Assembly (NCBI GenBank): GCA_002490525.1
Contig: DKUE01000037.1
Location: 9,704 to 73,703 of the forward strand
From: Ruminococcaceae bacterium UBA7212
GTDB lineage: Bacteria; Bacillota; Clostridia; Oscillospirales; Acutalibacteraceae
Reading direction: 5' to 3'
Length of the DNA: 64,000 nucleotides
Position numbers and translations under genes: made by a program. Below are positions 22,070 to 31,015 of this stretch, in pieces; the first letter of the stretch is position 1; every line of letters begins with the position of its first letter. A model generated the notes under the pieces. The model made no database searches. It was not told the DNA's origin and saw only the letters and a program-made list of their open reading frames with translations.

Positions 22070-22928
22070 GAGCTGATTCTCCGAGTAATTCTAAAATATT
22101 GTCCGCCAACGCATCGGCAGTCAGAACATCTGCACGCACGGGCACGCCGTTTGCACGCAGTTCCGCCGAAAGCGCCGCCGCCTTCGGAATATCCAAACCA
22201 ATACTTTTCAGCAATTCGCTCTGTGCAAAAACCGCCTGCGGCGTACCGTCTAAAACGATTTTCGCATCATCCATCACCACCACACGGTCCGCCTCGGCGG
22301 CTTCTTCCATAAAATGCGTGATGAATACAACCGTAATGCCGCGCTCGCGGTTTAAGCGGCGCACAGTATCCATAACCTCTTTGCGTCCCTTAGGGTCCAA
22401 CATGGCGGTCGGCTCATCCAGCACGATGCATTCGGGCAGCATGGCAATCATCCCCGCAATGGCCACCCGCTGTTTCTGCCCGCCCGACAGCTTGTGCGGC
22501 TCGTGATGGCGGTATTCGTACATACCGACAGCTTTCAGCGCATCATCCACGCGGCGGCGGAGTTCTTCGGGCGGAACACCCAGATTCTCAGGTCCGAACG
22601 CCACATCTTCCTCCACAATAGAGGCGACAATCTGATTGTCGGGATTTTGAAACACCACACCCACGGTACGGCGGATGTCATAGGACAGCGATTCATCGGC
22701 AGTATCCATACCGTCCACCAGCACCCGCCCGCTTTCGGGAATCAAAATGGAATTGGAAAGCTTCGCAAGCGTTGATTTTCCCGACCCGTTGTGCCCCAAT
22801 ACGGCAACGAAATCGCCTTTTTTGATATTTAAGCTGACGTGCTCCACACAAAGCGGCAGAGGCTGTTCCGACTCGTCCGCTTCATAGCGAAAGGACACGT
22901 CCTGAAATTCAATGATATTTTCCGGCAT
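22056..22928 (-). CDS. ecfA1: ECF transporter ATPase EcfA1
   Basis: A 290-residue ABC ATPase forming the heterodimer with EcfA2. Walker A is GHNGSGKST, the signature SGGQKQRVAIAG and Walker B CIVLDEPTAMLDP, with the switch histidine in VVFITHFMEE. The start at 22928 (MPENIIEF) lies within two bases of the methyltransferase stop; the frame extends seven codons further, into that gene. There is no strong ribosome binding site (GGAATATGCATA), so coupling to the upstream gene is likely. It belongs to the ecfA1-ecfA2-ecfT-truA block. Confidence 0.95.
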   Translation of the reverse strand: MPENIIEFQDVSFRYEADESEQPLPLCVEHVSLNIKKGDFVAVLGHNGSGKSTLAKLSNSILIPESGRVLVDGMDTADESLSYDIRRTVGVVFQNPDNQIVASIVEEDVAFGPENLGVPPEELRRRVDDALKAVGMYEYRHHEPHKLSGGQKQRVAIAGMIAMLPECIVLDEPTAMLDPKGRKEVMDTVRRLNRERGITVVFITHFMEEAAEADRVVVMDDAKIVLDGTPQAVFAQSELLKSIGLDIPKAAALSAELRANGVPVRADVLTADALADNILELLGESAHGTA

Positions 22929-23800
22929 TATGCATATTCCTTTGTCCAAATCGCGGTTGCACCGCAGGGCAAGAGAAGCCCTGACGCCTGCACAGGCAAA
23001 CCGATTTCTTCACTTTCGACGGAACCGCCGAATTTCGGCACGATAAGCGTGCCCAAAATATACTGCATCACCGCAGGCGAAAGCCCCGCGGTATAAGAAT
23101 TTATCAATACGGCTATCGGGGAATCCGACAGCACTTCGCGGCACAGCTCAACAAAATGATAAATTTCATTTTCCAACTTCCAAACCTCACCGCCGGGGCC
23201 CCTGCCGTAAGACGGCGGGTCCATAATCAAAATATCATAACGGTTGCCGCGGCGGATTTCGCGCTGTACAAATTTCACGCAGTCATCCACAATCCAACGC
23301 ACGGGGCAGTCAATCACCCCCGAGGCAAGTGCATTTTCTTTTGCCCACTGCACCATACCTTTGGAAGCGTCCACATGCACAACCTGTGCGCCTGCTTTTA
23401 ACGCGGATACGGTTGCCGCACCCGTGTACCCAAACAGATTCAGGACCTTAACAGGTCTCTCTGCTGTACGGATTTTTTCTGAAACATAATCCCAGTTCAC
23501 CGCCTGCTCCGGGAATACACCCGTATGCTTAAAGCCCATGGTTTTCACATGAAAGCACAAATCGCGGTACTGAATTTCCCAACGGTCGGGAATGCGCGAG
23601 CGTATCTCCCAACTGCCGCCGCCCGTATTGGAGCGATGATACACCGCATCCGCCTTTGCCCAAAGCGGATGTGTTTTCGGGGTTTGCCATATGACCTGCG
23701 GGTCGGGGCGAATAAGCGTAACCTTTCCCCAGCGTTCCAGCCGTTCGCCGCCCGAGCAGTCAAGCAGTTGATACTCCTGCCAATCCGATGAAAAACGCAT
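22928..23800 (-). CDS. Class I SAM-dependent methyltransferase (RlmI/RlmK-like)
   Basis: A 290-residue methyltransferase resembling the catalytic domain of 23S rRNA cytosine/guanine methyltransferases RlmI and RlmK. The SAM-binding loop is NLFGYTGAATVSALKAGA, the acidic ribose-binding end of strand 2 is VVHVDASKGMVQWAKEN, and the active-site motif IV is MDPPSYGRG. It lacks the PUA domain of RlmI. The ATG overlaps the glmM stop by one base (TAATG). The target is unknown; rRNA is the best guess, from fold only. It is the upstream neighbour of the ecf genes in the long operon. Confidence 0.88.
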   Translation of the reverse strand: MRFSSDWQEYQLLDCSGGERLERWGKVTLIRPDPQVIWQTPKTHPLWAKADAVYHRSNTGGGSWEIRSRIPDRWEIQYRDLCFHVKTMGFKHTGVFPEQAVNWDYVSEKIRTAERPVKVLNLFGYTGAATVSALKAGAQVVHVDASKGMVQWAKENALASGVIDCPVRWIVDDCVKFVQREIRRGNRYDILIMDPPSYGRGPGGEVWKLENEIYHFVELCREVLSDSPIAVLINSYTAGLSPAVMQYILGTLIVPKFGGSVESEEIGLPVQASGLLLPCGATAIWTKEYA

Positions 23801-25149
23801 TATACTAACCTTTCCCGAACAACCTCGGCAATAGATTCGCCGAGTTCCTGAATTTTCTGTTCATCCTTGCCCTCCAGCATCACGCGGACAAGCGGTTCCG
23901 TGCCCGACACACGCACCAACACGCGTCCTGTGTCGCCGAGCTCCTCCTCTGCCCGGGCAATGGCGTTTTTAATTTCTATATCGCTTGTAAAGCGCACTCT
24001 GCCGTATTTAGACACACGCACATTGATAAGCACCTGCGGGTAAATTTCCATTTCCTCCGCCAATTCCTTTAAGGTCTTTCCTGTATTCTTCAAGACCTTT
24101 AAAAGCTGAATGGCGGACAACTGCCCGTCACCCGTGGTGGCATAATCCAAGAAAATAATATGACCCGACTGCTCGCCGCCGATGGAGTAACCGTTTTCAA
24201 GCATATTTTCCAGCACATAACGGTCACCGACCTTTGTGCGTTCGCAGTGAATGCCTTCCGCTTCGCAGAATTTGAAAAAGCCCATATTGCTCATCACGGT
24301 CACTACCGCAGTATCCTTTCGGAGCGTACCGTTCGCTTTCATATACTTCGCGCAGACCGCAATCGCTTGATCACCGTCCACGACCTTACCTGTATTGTCC
24401 ACCGCCAGCATTCTGTCCGCATCGCCGTCAAAGGCAAAGCCGAGGTCACAGCCGTTCTCCACAACGCATTTTTGCAAAGCTTCCATATGCGTAGAACCGC
24501 AGTCTTTATTGATATTCACACCATCGGGTGCATCGCCGATGACCACGCACGCCGCACCCAAAGCTTCGAATATGTTTTTGGCAGAAACACTCGCGGAACC
24601 GTTGGCACAGTCCAATGCGATTTTCAAGCCGTCACAACGCGTATCCGTGGTGGAAAGCAGATGAGCGATATAATCCTCTACGGCGTGTTCCGCGCGCAAA
24701 ACCCTGCCGACATCGCCGCCAATCATCACGGGCGGTACCTTTGCTTCATCCAAAATAATGGCTTCAATTTCATTTTCCAAAGCATCGGGCAGTTTATAGC
24801 CCGTCGACCGGAAAATTTTGATGCCGTTGTATTCACAGGGGTTATGTGAAGCAGAAATCATCACACCTGCGTCATAGCTGTATTCTTTCACAAGATACGC
24901 GACCGCCGGTGTCGGCACAACGCCCAAAAGCAACACATCCGCACCCACGGAACAAAGACCTGCCGTAATCGCAGACTCCAGCATTTCACCCGATGCGCGG
25001 GTATCCATACCGATAAGCACTCTGGGACGGTGCGACAAGTTCTCCGTCAGCACCATTGCCGCCGCACGCCCGATTTGCATTGCCAATTCACAGGTAATTT
25101 CTTTATTTGCGACGCCGCGGGCGCCGTCTGTACCGAATAATCTGCCCAT
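23800..25149 (-). CDS. glmM: Phosphoglucosamine mutase
   Basis: A 449-residue alpha-D-phosphohexomutase that interconverts glucosamine-6-phosphate and glucosamine-1-phosphate on the way to UDP-N-acetylglucosamine. It begins MGRLFGTDGARGVAN, has the phosphoserine Ser101 in GVMISASHNPCEYNG, the magnesium loop FDGDADR, the sugar-recognition GGEQSGH and the C-terminal phosphate loop RVSGTEPLVRVM. AAAGGAGA lies nine bases before the ATG at 25149; the open frame upstream of this overlaps ruvB. Placed between ruvB and the methyltransferase in the long operon. Confidence 0.97.
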   Translation of the reverse strand: MGRLFGTDGARGVANKEITCELAMQIGRAAAMVLTENLSHRPRVLIGMDTRASGEMLESAITAGLCSVGADVLLLGVVPTPAVAYLVKEYSYDAGVMISASHNPCEYNGIKIFRSTGYKLPDALENEIEAIILDEAKVPPVMIGGDVGRVLRAEHAVEDYIAHLLSTTDTRCDGLKIALDCANGSASVSAKNIFEALGAACVVIGDAPDGVNINKDCGSTHMEALQKCVVENGCDLGFAFDGDADRMLAVDNTGKVVDGDQAIAVCAKYMKANGTLRKDTAVVTVMSNMGFFKFCEAEGIHCERTKVGDRYVLENMLENGYSIGGEQSGHIIFLDYATTGDGQLSAIQLLKVLKNTGKTLKELAEEMEIYPQVLINVRVSKYGRVRFTSDIEIKNAIARAEEELGDTGRVLVRVSGTEPLVRVMLEGKDEQKIQELGESIAEVVRERLV

Positions 25150-25162
25150 TGTAAATTCTCCT

Positions 25163-26191
25163 TTACATATCCAATTGCTGCTGCCCCTGCATGGGGATGC
25201 CGAGATGCCGATACGCCAGCGGCGTAACCACACGCCCGCGCGGGGTTTTCGATAAAAATCCGATTTGCATTAAATACGGCTCGTAGACATCTTCAATTGT
25301 AACTGCCTCTTCCCCGATGGTTGCGGCAATGGTTTCTAAGCCCACAGGTCCGCCGTTATAGTTTTTTATCATGGAAGTCAGCAGAAGGCGGTCAATGAGG
25401 TCCAGCCCCAGCGGGTCGATTTCCATTCTGCCGAGTGCAATTTTGGCGGTGTCTTCCGTAATCACACCGTCCGCCATGACTTCGGCAAAATCGCGGGCAC
25501 GTTTTAAAAGGCGGTTCGCAATACGCGGTGTACCACGCGAACGCGAAGCAATTTCCAGTGCACCCGCATCATCAATTGCAATCCCGAGAATCCCCGCACT
25601 GCGCTTAACAATCTGCGAAAGCTGTTCGGGTGTATACATCTCTAGACGCGCAATTACGCCGAATCGGTCACGCAAGGGCGCGGTCAGCTGCCCTGCGCGC
25701 GTGGTTGCGCCGACCAGTGTAAACTTCGGCAAATCCAACCGAATGGAACGCGCAGAGGGTCCCTTGCCGATAATAATGTCCAGCGCGTTATCTTCCATTG
25801 CAGGATACAAAACCTCTTCTACACTGCGCGAAAGGCGGTGAATTTCGTCAATAAACAGCACATCACCGTCATTGAGATTCGTAAGCAGTGCCGCAAGGTC
25901 ACCCGGTTTTTCAATGGCAGGGCCAGATGTTACACGAATCTGCACGTGCATTTCATTGGCAATAATCCCTGCAAGCGTCGTTTTACCGAGTCCGGGCGGT
26001 CCGTATAAAAGCACATGGTCTAACTGTTCACCGCGCCCCTTTGCCGCTTCGATATAGATTTTTAAATTTTCCTTCGCCTTTTCCTGCCCGATATAGTCGT
26101 TTAAGGTTTTCGGACGCAGGGAGATTTCCAAGTCGCTGTCACTTTCGTTAAAATCAGGCGAAATGATTCGGTTTTCATTGTCAAAATCCAT
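25163..26191 (-). CDS. ruvB: Holliday junction branch migration helicase RuvB
   Basis: A 342-residue AAA+ motor that drives branch migration with RuvA. Walker A is GPPGLGKTT, Walker [12 protein letters not shown], sensor 1 LVGATTRAG and the arginine finger region LRDRFGV. The C-terminal winged helix binds DNA. The ATG lies three bases past the ruvA stop with GCAGGTG as ribosome binding site. Part of the ruvC-ruvA-ruvB set, all three genes present and in order. Confidence 0.98.
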   Translation of the reverse strand: MDFDNENRIISPDFNESDSDLEISLRPKTLNDYIGQEKAKENLKIYIEAAKGRGEQLDHVLLYGPPGLGKTTLAGIIANEMHVQIRVTSGPAIEKPGDLAALLTNLNDGDVLFIDEIHRLSRSVEEVLYPAMEDNALDIIIGKGPSARSIRLDLPKFTLVGATTRAGQLTAPLRDRFGVIARLEMYTPEQLSQIVKRSAGILGIAIDDAGALEIASRSRGTPRIANRLLKRARDFAEVMADGVITEDTAKIALGRMEIDPLGLDLIDRLLLTSMIKNYNGGPVGLETIAATIGEEAVTIEDVYEPYLMQIGFLSKTPRGRVVTPLAYRHLGIPMQGQQQLDM

Positions 26192-26194
26192 AGC

Positions 26195-26803
26195 TTACAC
26201 CTGCCTTGAAAGGGTTTTAAGCGCCTGTCGGATTAAATCCTCTACAGACAATGTGCCGTCCAATTTTGAAACCGCCATTGCCGCTTCGCTTTGTGAATAG
26301 CCGAGCATCACAAGCGCGCTGACCGCCTCGGCCGCGTTGCCGTCAGCTGCGGCAAGCCCTGCGGCTGCAATTTCAGGTGTAGCGGCCGGCATTTCCATAC
26401 CCTTTGCCAGTTTATCCTTTAATTCCAAAACAATACGCTGAGCAAGCTTCGGACCTACGCCCTGTGCTTTGGTAATCGATTTGCTGTCCCCTGTGGCAAG
26501 GCTCAAAGCAAGCTTTTCAGGGCTAAGCTCCGAAAGAATGGAAAGCGCAGCCTTCGGTCCGACACCTGACACAGAAATGAGCAGCTTAAAGCACTCCATT
26601 TCCTGCTCGGTATAAAAGCCGAATAAATCGAGTGCATCCTCACGGACATTCAAATAGGTATAGAGCGTCGCAGCGCTTCCCTTTTCTCCGATTCTTTTCA
26701 GCGTGGTAAGCGTGGTATAGCATTTGAACGCGACGCCGCCCGTCTCAATTGCAACAGACTGCGTATCAAAATACACAACCTTGCCTGTAATGGAATAAAA
26801 CAT
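26195..26803 (-). CDS. ruvA: Holliday junction DNA-binding protein RuvA
   Basis: A 202-residue RuvA: N-terminal OB fold (MFYSITGKVVYFDTQSVAIETGGV), two helix-hairpin-helix motifs (LLISVSGVGPKAALSILS and ITKAQGVGPKLAQRIVLEL), a flexible Ala-rich linker (about 140-155) and the C-terminal RuvB-contact helices (AVSALVMLGYSQSEAAMAV). The ATG at 26803 is preferred over a GTG three codons earlier; no clear ribosome binding site precedes either. The gap to ruvC is 62 bases. Confidence 0.96.
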   Translation of the reverse strand: MFYSITGKVVYFDTQSVAIETGGVAFKCYTTLTTLKRIGEKGSAATLYTYLNVREDALDLFGFYTEQEMECFKLLISVSGVGPKAALSILSELSPEKLALSLATGDSKSITKAQGVGPKLAQRIVLELKDKLAKGMEMPAATPEIAAAGLAAADGNAAEAVSALVMLGYSQSEAAMAVSKLDGTLSVEDLIRQALKTLSRQV

Positions 26804-26865
26804 ATCGCACACACGGTTCGGATTTTTACGGATACCGAAACCGTCCCTTCCTTATTAAAATATAT

Positions 26866-27372
26866 TTACCGAAATCCCAGTTTATTGAGCCTGCCCATCA
26901 GAGAACCGCTGGAATGTCCGTGACAAATTGCCATAGCAAGCGCATCGGCGGTATCGTCAGGCTTCGGCACTTTTTCGAGATTTAATATGATACGTGTCAT
27001 TTCCTGCACCTGTTTTTTTTCAGCCCTGCCGTAACCGACCACGCTTTGCTTGACCTGCAAAGGCGTATACTCAAAAATCTCAAGTCCGTGCTGTTGGGCG
27101 GCGAGCATCGTCACGCCGCGCGCCTGCGCCACATCAATCACCGTTTTTGCATTGGTGTTGTAAAACAGCTTTTCTATCGCCATGGCTTCGGGATGATGCT
27201 GTTCCATCAATGCGCAAAGGTCAGTATAAATCATTTCCAGGCGGCGGTTAAAGGGCGTGCCCGCCTCCGTTGTAATTGCACCGTAATCCACCACGGAAAA
27301 GCGGTTATTGCGATAGTCCAGCACACCGTACCCCACAATCGCATACCCCGGGTCAATACCTAAGATAATCAT
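26866..27372 (-). CDS. ruvC: Crossover junction endodeoxyribonuclease RuvC
   Basis: A 168-residue Holliday junction resolvase of normal length. The acidic active site is intact: Asp7 in LGIDPG, Glu67 in AIEKLF, and Asp140 with Asp143 in KPDDTADALA. The ATG at 27372 is preceded by AAAGGAC; the open frame extends about 95 codons upstream, but that sequence holds the promoter and is not coding. First gene of the 13-gene leftward run ending with the clpE-like gene. Confidence 0.97.
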   Translation of the reverse strand: MIILGIDPGYAIVGYGVLDYRNNRFSVVDYGAITTEAGTPFNRRLEMIYTDLCALMEQHHPEAMAIEKLFYNTNAKTVIDVAQARGVTMLAAQQHGLEIFEYTPLQVKQSVVGYGRAEKKQVQEMTRIILNLEKVPKPDDTADALAMAICHGHSSGSLMGRLNKLGFR

Positions 27373-27393
27373 AAAAAGTCCTTTTTCACCTAT

Positions 27394-27422
27394 ATTATAT
27401 GATTCAGAAAATTTTATCATAA
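27394..27422 (-). promoter_or_regulatory. Promoter of the ruvC operon
   Basis: On the minus strand a perfect TATAAT (27399-27394) lies 17 bases past TTATGA (27422-27417), which is a weak -35. The start near 27387 gives a 15-base leader holding the ruvC ribosome binding site. No SOS (LexA) box was recognised. Confidence 0.55.
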
Positions 27423-27557
27423 ATACGAAAAAATAGCAAGTAAACAGAGTGTGAATTCTGCGGGTTTGTGTGTTTCTTTTAATTGTTCCGTACGGCGAAA
27501 CATTACACCCGCTTTTTAGTGTATTATGAAGTACAGAAAAGCGAAAGGAGCAATAAA

Positions 27558-27811
27558 ATGAGTTCTCTCGAAAACGAAAAGGAATTAAAAACCTTAGCCG
27601 GCAATATTGCATGGCTAAGACGTGAAAATCGCCTTTCAAAAAAAGAAACGGCGACATTATTGGGGATTAGTGTACAAGCTTATCACAACTTGAAAAAGGA
27701 GAATTGCCACCGCGATTGCGTGTAAGTATTATTTTCAATATTCAACATACATTGGGAATCGCTCCGAACAAGATTTTGACACAGCATTCGGAGAAGATGA
27801 AAATGCTTTAA
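27558..27811 (+). pseudogene. Frameshifted XRE-family helix-turn-helix regulator
   Basis: The gene begins MSSLENEKELKTLAGNIAWLRR after a good AAAGGAGC site and shows a Cro/CI helix-turn-helix (LSKKETATLLGISVQAYHNL). The reading frame ends at 27723. In the next frame the normal continuation follows at once: EKGELPPRLRVSIIFNIQHTLGI and onward to a stop at 27809. Adding one base near 27683-27690, beside an A-run, restores AYHKLEKGELPPRL, as expected for the recognition helix and the following turn. So this is either a one-base deletion or a homopolymer sequencing error. The intact product would be about 84 residues. It diverges from ruvC. Confidence 0.7.
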
Positions 27812-27879
27812 ACATAAATAACTTTTACAATCGTGATTCAAGCTAAATCTTCGGGCAACCCCCTATCCTACGCTTATGC

Positions 27880-27966
27880 TGTCATTCTGAGGCGATAGCC
27901 GAAGAATCTCCTATAACACAAACCGACTTTGAGGGAATAGAGATTCTTCGCTTCACTCAGGATGAC
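27880..27966. repeat. Composite palindromic intergenic repeat (two inverted copies)
   Basis: Two inverted copies of the ATTCTTCG/CAGAATGACA element (27880-27908 and 27942-27966) face each other across a 33-base spacer. A third half copy is at 14642-14669. Each copy also contains a small internal palindrome. The arrangement could fold into a large cruciform or RNA hairpin. It lies between the broken XRE gene and the 3' end of der, with no gene of its own. Confidence 0.75.
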
Positions 27967-28007
27967 AAATCCATACGGCAGGTTTGTAACAGCCTAACAA
28001 ACGCAAA

Positions 28008-28053
28008 CGCCCGACCGCCTCAAAAAGAGATGATCGGGCGCATTTTTTATTTT
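28008..28053. terminator. Terminator-like hairpin downstream of der
   Basis: The stem CGCCCGA (28008-28014) and TCGGGCG (28034-28040) with an inner CTC/GAG pairing is followed on the plus strand by a T-rich run to 28053. On the minus strand, where der ends, the downstream run is weaker (TTTGCGTTTG), so termination there may be partial. Confidence 0.6.
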
Positions 28054-28068
28054 ACTGTTCCTTGGGTT

Positions 28069-29412
28069 TTATTTCGTATCTTTTTTGCCGTTACGTCCCT
28101 GGCGTTCACGGATGATGAAACGCGTGGGCGTACCTTCCAAACCGAACACCTCACGAATCTGATTGTCAATATAGCGCTGATAGCTGTAATGGAACAGGTC
28201 CTTGCTGTTAACAAAACAGACAAATGTCGGCGGGCGCGTAGAGGCCTGCGTCATATAGTAAATCTTCAAGCGTCTGCCCTTATCGGTCGGGGGTTGGACG
28301 CGTGTGGTCGCATCCGCCAAAACTTCGTTAAGCTTACCTGTAGAAATACGCATCGCGTTTTGCTCGTTGACAAATTTAATCAGTTCGAACAGGCGGTCCA
28401 GACGCTGACCTGTTTTTGCGGAGATAAAGATAATCGGTGCATAGCTCATAAACGAAAAATCATTCATCAGCTTTTTGCGTTCCTTATCCATGGTTTTTCC
28501 GTCTTTCGAGACAGCATCCCATTTGTTCACCGCGATAATGCATGCTTTGCCGAGCTCGTGCGCGATACCTGCGACTTTGGAATCCTGTTCGGTGAAGCCT
28601 TCCGTTGCGTCAATCATAATCACGCAGACATCAGCACGCTCCATCGCCATACGGGCACGGATAACCGAATATTTTTCGATTTGGTCTTCCACCTTACTTT
28701 TACGGCGCAGACCTGCAGTATCAATGAACACAAAATTGCCGAATGAATTTTCCACCAACGTATCCGTTGCATCGCGCGTCGTACCCGCAATATTGGAAAC
28801 AATCGCGCGGGTTTCGCCCGTTACGGCGTTGACCAGCGAGGATTTACCAACATTCGGTTTGCCGATGACCGCTACGCGGACGGTTTCGGAATCGGTCTCT
28901 TCCTCTGTCTGTTCGGGCAAAAGTGTAAGCACAGCATCCAAAAGATCTCCCGTACCGTGACCGTGCACAGAGGAAACGGGAATCGGGTCGCCGAGCCCCA
29001 AATTATAAAATTCATAAAACTCGGCAGGCGTTTCGCCGATGGTATCACACTTATTGACGCACAGCACAATAGGCTTGCCGCTTTTTTGCAGCATGGCCGC
29101 CACCTCATGGTCGGTGGCAACTACGCCCGTGCGCAAATCTGTCACCAAAATAATGACATCGGCGCTGTCCACCGCCAGCTGTGCCTGACGGCGCATTTGG
29201 GACAGAATAATATCATCGGAATACGGCTCGATACCGCCGGTATCCACAAGCAGCATATTTCTTCCAAGCCACTCGCAGTCACCGTAAATACGGTCGCGCG
29301 TGACACCGGGCGTGTCATCCACAATGGATAATCTTTGCCCAATCAGCTTATTAAACAAGGTGCTTTTGCCGACATTCGGTCTGCCGACAATTGCCACCAC
29401 CGGTCTCGCCAT
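28069..29412 (-). CDS. der: Ribosome biogenesis GTPase Der (EngA)
   Basis: A 447-residue protein with two tandem GTPase domains, required for 50S subunit maturation. First domain: GRPNVGKSTLFN, the switch DTPGVTRD, DTGG and NKCD. Second domain: GKPNVGKSSLVN, AGTTRDAT, DTAGLRRKSK and NKWD. The C-terminal KH-like domain ends in a basic tail (RQGRNGKKDTK). GGGGGTG lies before the ATG. It overlaps nothing but follows the DUF512 gene by two bases; the pairing is common in Clostridia. Last gene of the yceD-rpmF-DUF512-der operon. Confidence 0.98.
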   Translation of the reverse strand: MARPVVAIVGRPNVGKSTLFNKLIGQRLSIVDDTPGVTRDRIYGDCEWLGRNMLLVDTGGIEPYSDDIILSQMRRQAQLAVDSADVIILVTDLRTGVVATDHEVAAMLQKSGKPIVLCVNKCDTIGETPAEFYEFYNLGLGDPIPVSSVHGHGTGDLLDAVLTLLPEQTEEETDSETVRVAVIGKPNVGKSSLVNAVTGETRAIVSNIAGTTRDATDTLVENSFGNFVFIDTAGLRRKSKVEDQIEKYSVIRARMAMERADVCVIMIDATEGFTEQDSKVAGIAHELGKACIIAVNKWDAVSKDGKTMDKERKKLMNDFSFMSYAPIIFISAKTGQRLDRLFELIKFVNEQNAMRISTGKLNEVLADATTRVQPPTDKGRRLKIYYMTQASTRPPTFVCFVNSKDLFHYSYQRYIDNQIREVFGLEGTPTRFIIRERQGRNGKKDTK

Positions 29413-29414
29413 CT

Positions 29415-30722
29415 TTACACCCCCAAAAGGTTCCGAAGCAGTTCCTCGCCCTGATTGCCCGTCGGTATGACGGGCACACCGAGTGCGGATTCCGCCTCTT
29501 TTAAGGTTATATCGTCTAAGAATTTATTGTTTTCGGTAGAATGTGATGTGTAATCTATCGTCATGACAAGCGGAATCAGCAATACATCGCCGAGATCCCG
29601 TCCTGCTAACTGCTCCAGCAAATCCTTACCCGTCAAAAGCCCTGCGACGGTGATTTCCTCGCCGAAGAAGTGATTGACGATTTTTACAACATCAATTGCA
29701 CAGCCTATTTTTTTCGATGCCGCCGTGCAAAATTCCGACAACAGTGGATACGCCGCCGCACCTGTAGCAAGCGTTACTTTCCGATAGCGGGATTTTTGTG
29801 TACATGCCGCGAGCGCTTCGCAAAATTCCGTTTTCAGCGAAGTCCATAGCCCAACACCGTTATCAATTTGCGGATAGTCGTCATAGTATTCTTCGGGCGG
29901 CAAAGCACGTTCGGCTTTCAGGAAAAATTCATCAGCAGGATAACACAGCCGTATACCGTGCTCCGCCCTAAAGTGTTCGGAAAAGCTTTCTATGATATCG
30001 ATTACCGCACTCGCCGTCTCTTTCGTATAGCATGTGAGCGGATACAGCCCGTCACGGAATTTTGTCAATCCCACCGGTACTGCGGCAATGCTTTGCACAG
30101 ACGGATAGAGCTTAGCAAGCTCGTGAATGCTGTATTCCAGTTCCTTGCCGTCATTGATGCCGGGACAAAGCACCAGCTGTGTGTTCATGTGAATACCCGC
30201 ATCGGCAAAGCGTTTCAGAATCGCCAATGCCTCACCTGCGTGCTTATTTTTCATCATTTCCACACGCAGTGTAGGATTCATGGTATGAACGGATATGTTG
30301 ACAGGGCTGATATGCATATCTATAATACGCTGAATTTCGTGCTCAGAAATATTGGTTAGAGTGATATAATTTCCGAACAAAAACGAAAGACGCGAGTCGT
30401 CATCTTTAAAATACAGGCTCTCACGCATGCCCTTCGGCAGTTGGTCGATAAAGCAAAATATACAGTTGTTTTTGCAGTGCTGCTGCCTGTCCATCAAATA
30501 GGTCGCAAAAGAAAGTCCCGTATCCGCTGTGGACACACGAACCGTTCGTGTTTTGCCGCCGCAGGAAAATTCCATAGAGACAGGCGCAAAGCTCATGCGA
30601 AAATCGTAATCGAGAATATCTTCAATTTCATAACCGTCCACGCTGAGAAGCCTATCGCCTGCGCGCACACCCGCAAACCAACAACGTGAAAACCGCCGAA
30701 CGGATTCAATTTCAACTGCCAT
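29415..30722 (-). CDS. DUF512 radical-SAM-like protein with N-terminal PDZ-like domain
   Basis: A 435-residue cytoplasmic protein. The N-terminus (about 1-55) is PDZ-like (AGVRAGDRLLSVDGYEIEDILDYDF). A radical-SAM-type cysteine cluster follows in HCKNNCIFCFIDQLPKGMRES. The barrel-like middle includes TLTNISEHEIQRIIDMHISPVNISVH, and the C-terminal DUF512 domain ends with VPVIPTGNQGEELL. The reaction is unknown. The start at 30722 follows GGAGGG; the frame's 21-codon extension upstream has no support. It sits between rpmF and der in one operon, suggesting but not proving a link to translation or ribosome assembly. Confidence 0.88.
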   Translation of the reverse strand: MAVEIESVRRFSRCWFAGVRAGDRLLSVDGYEIEDILDYDFRMSFAPVSMEFSCGGKTRTVRVSTADTGLSFATYLMDRQQHCKNNCIFCFIDQLPKGMRESLYFKDDDSRLSFLFGNYITLTNISEHEIQRIIDMHISPVNISVHTMNPTLRVEMMKNKHAGEALAILKRFADAGIHMNTQLVLCPGINDGKELEYSIHELAKLYPSVQSIAAVPVGLTKFRDGLYPLTCYTKETASAVIDIIESFSEHFRAEHGIRLCYPADEFFLKAERALPPEEYYDDYPQIDNGVGLWTSLKTEFCEALAACTQKSRYRKVTLATGAAAYPLLSEFCTAASKKIGCAIDVVKIVNHFFGEEITVAGLLTGKDLLEQLAGRDLGDVLLIPLVMTIDYTSHSTENNKFLDDITLKEAESALGVPVIPTGNQGEELLRNLLGV

Positions 30723-30802
30723 GCTCTGCCCTCCGTTTTCACACGAGAAAAAGGCGGGGAAGCAAAGCCTTCTCCACCTTTCCAAGCACTAAAATGTTGC
30801 TG

Positions 30803-30985
30803 TTACGCTTCTTTAACAATGACCTGTCTGCCGTTGTAATAGCCGCAAGCCGCGCACACTCTGTGTGTTCTTTTGTACTCGCCGCAGTTCGGGCATTTCT
30901 GAAGCTCGGGAGCGTTCATTTTCCAGACGTTGGAACGTCTTTTGTCTCTTCTCGCTTTGGAAACTCTTCTCTTCGGTACTGCCAT
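30803..30985 (-). CDS. rpmF: 50S ribosomal protein L32
   Basis: A 60-residue L32 beginning MAVPKRRVSKARRDKRRSN, with the zinc-ribbon cysteines CPNCG and CAACG (the four-cysteine, zinc-binding form). AAGGAGAG lies before the ATG. It follows yceD by 30 bases, the widely conserved yceD-rpmF pairing. Because it has the zinc form, a zinc-independent paralogue may exist elsewhere, but none is seen here. Confidence 0.98.
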   Translation of the reverse strand: MAVPKRRVSKARRDKRRSNVWKMNAPELQKCPNCGEYKRTHRVCAACGYYNGRQVIVKEA

Positions 30986-31015
30986 TTCAAGCTCTCCTTA
31001 TGAAAAAATTACAAA

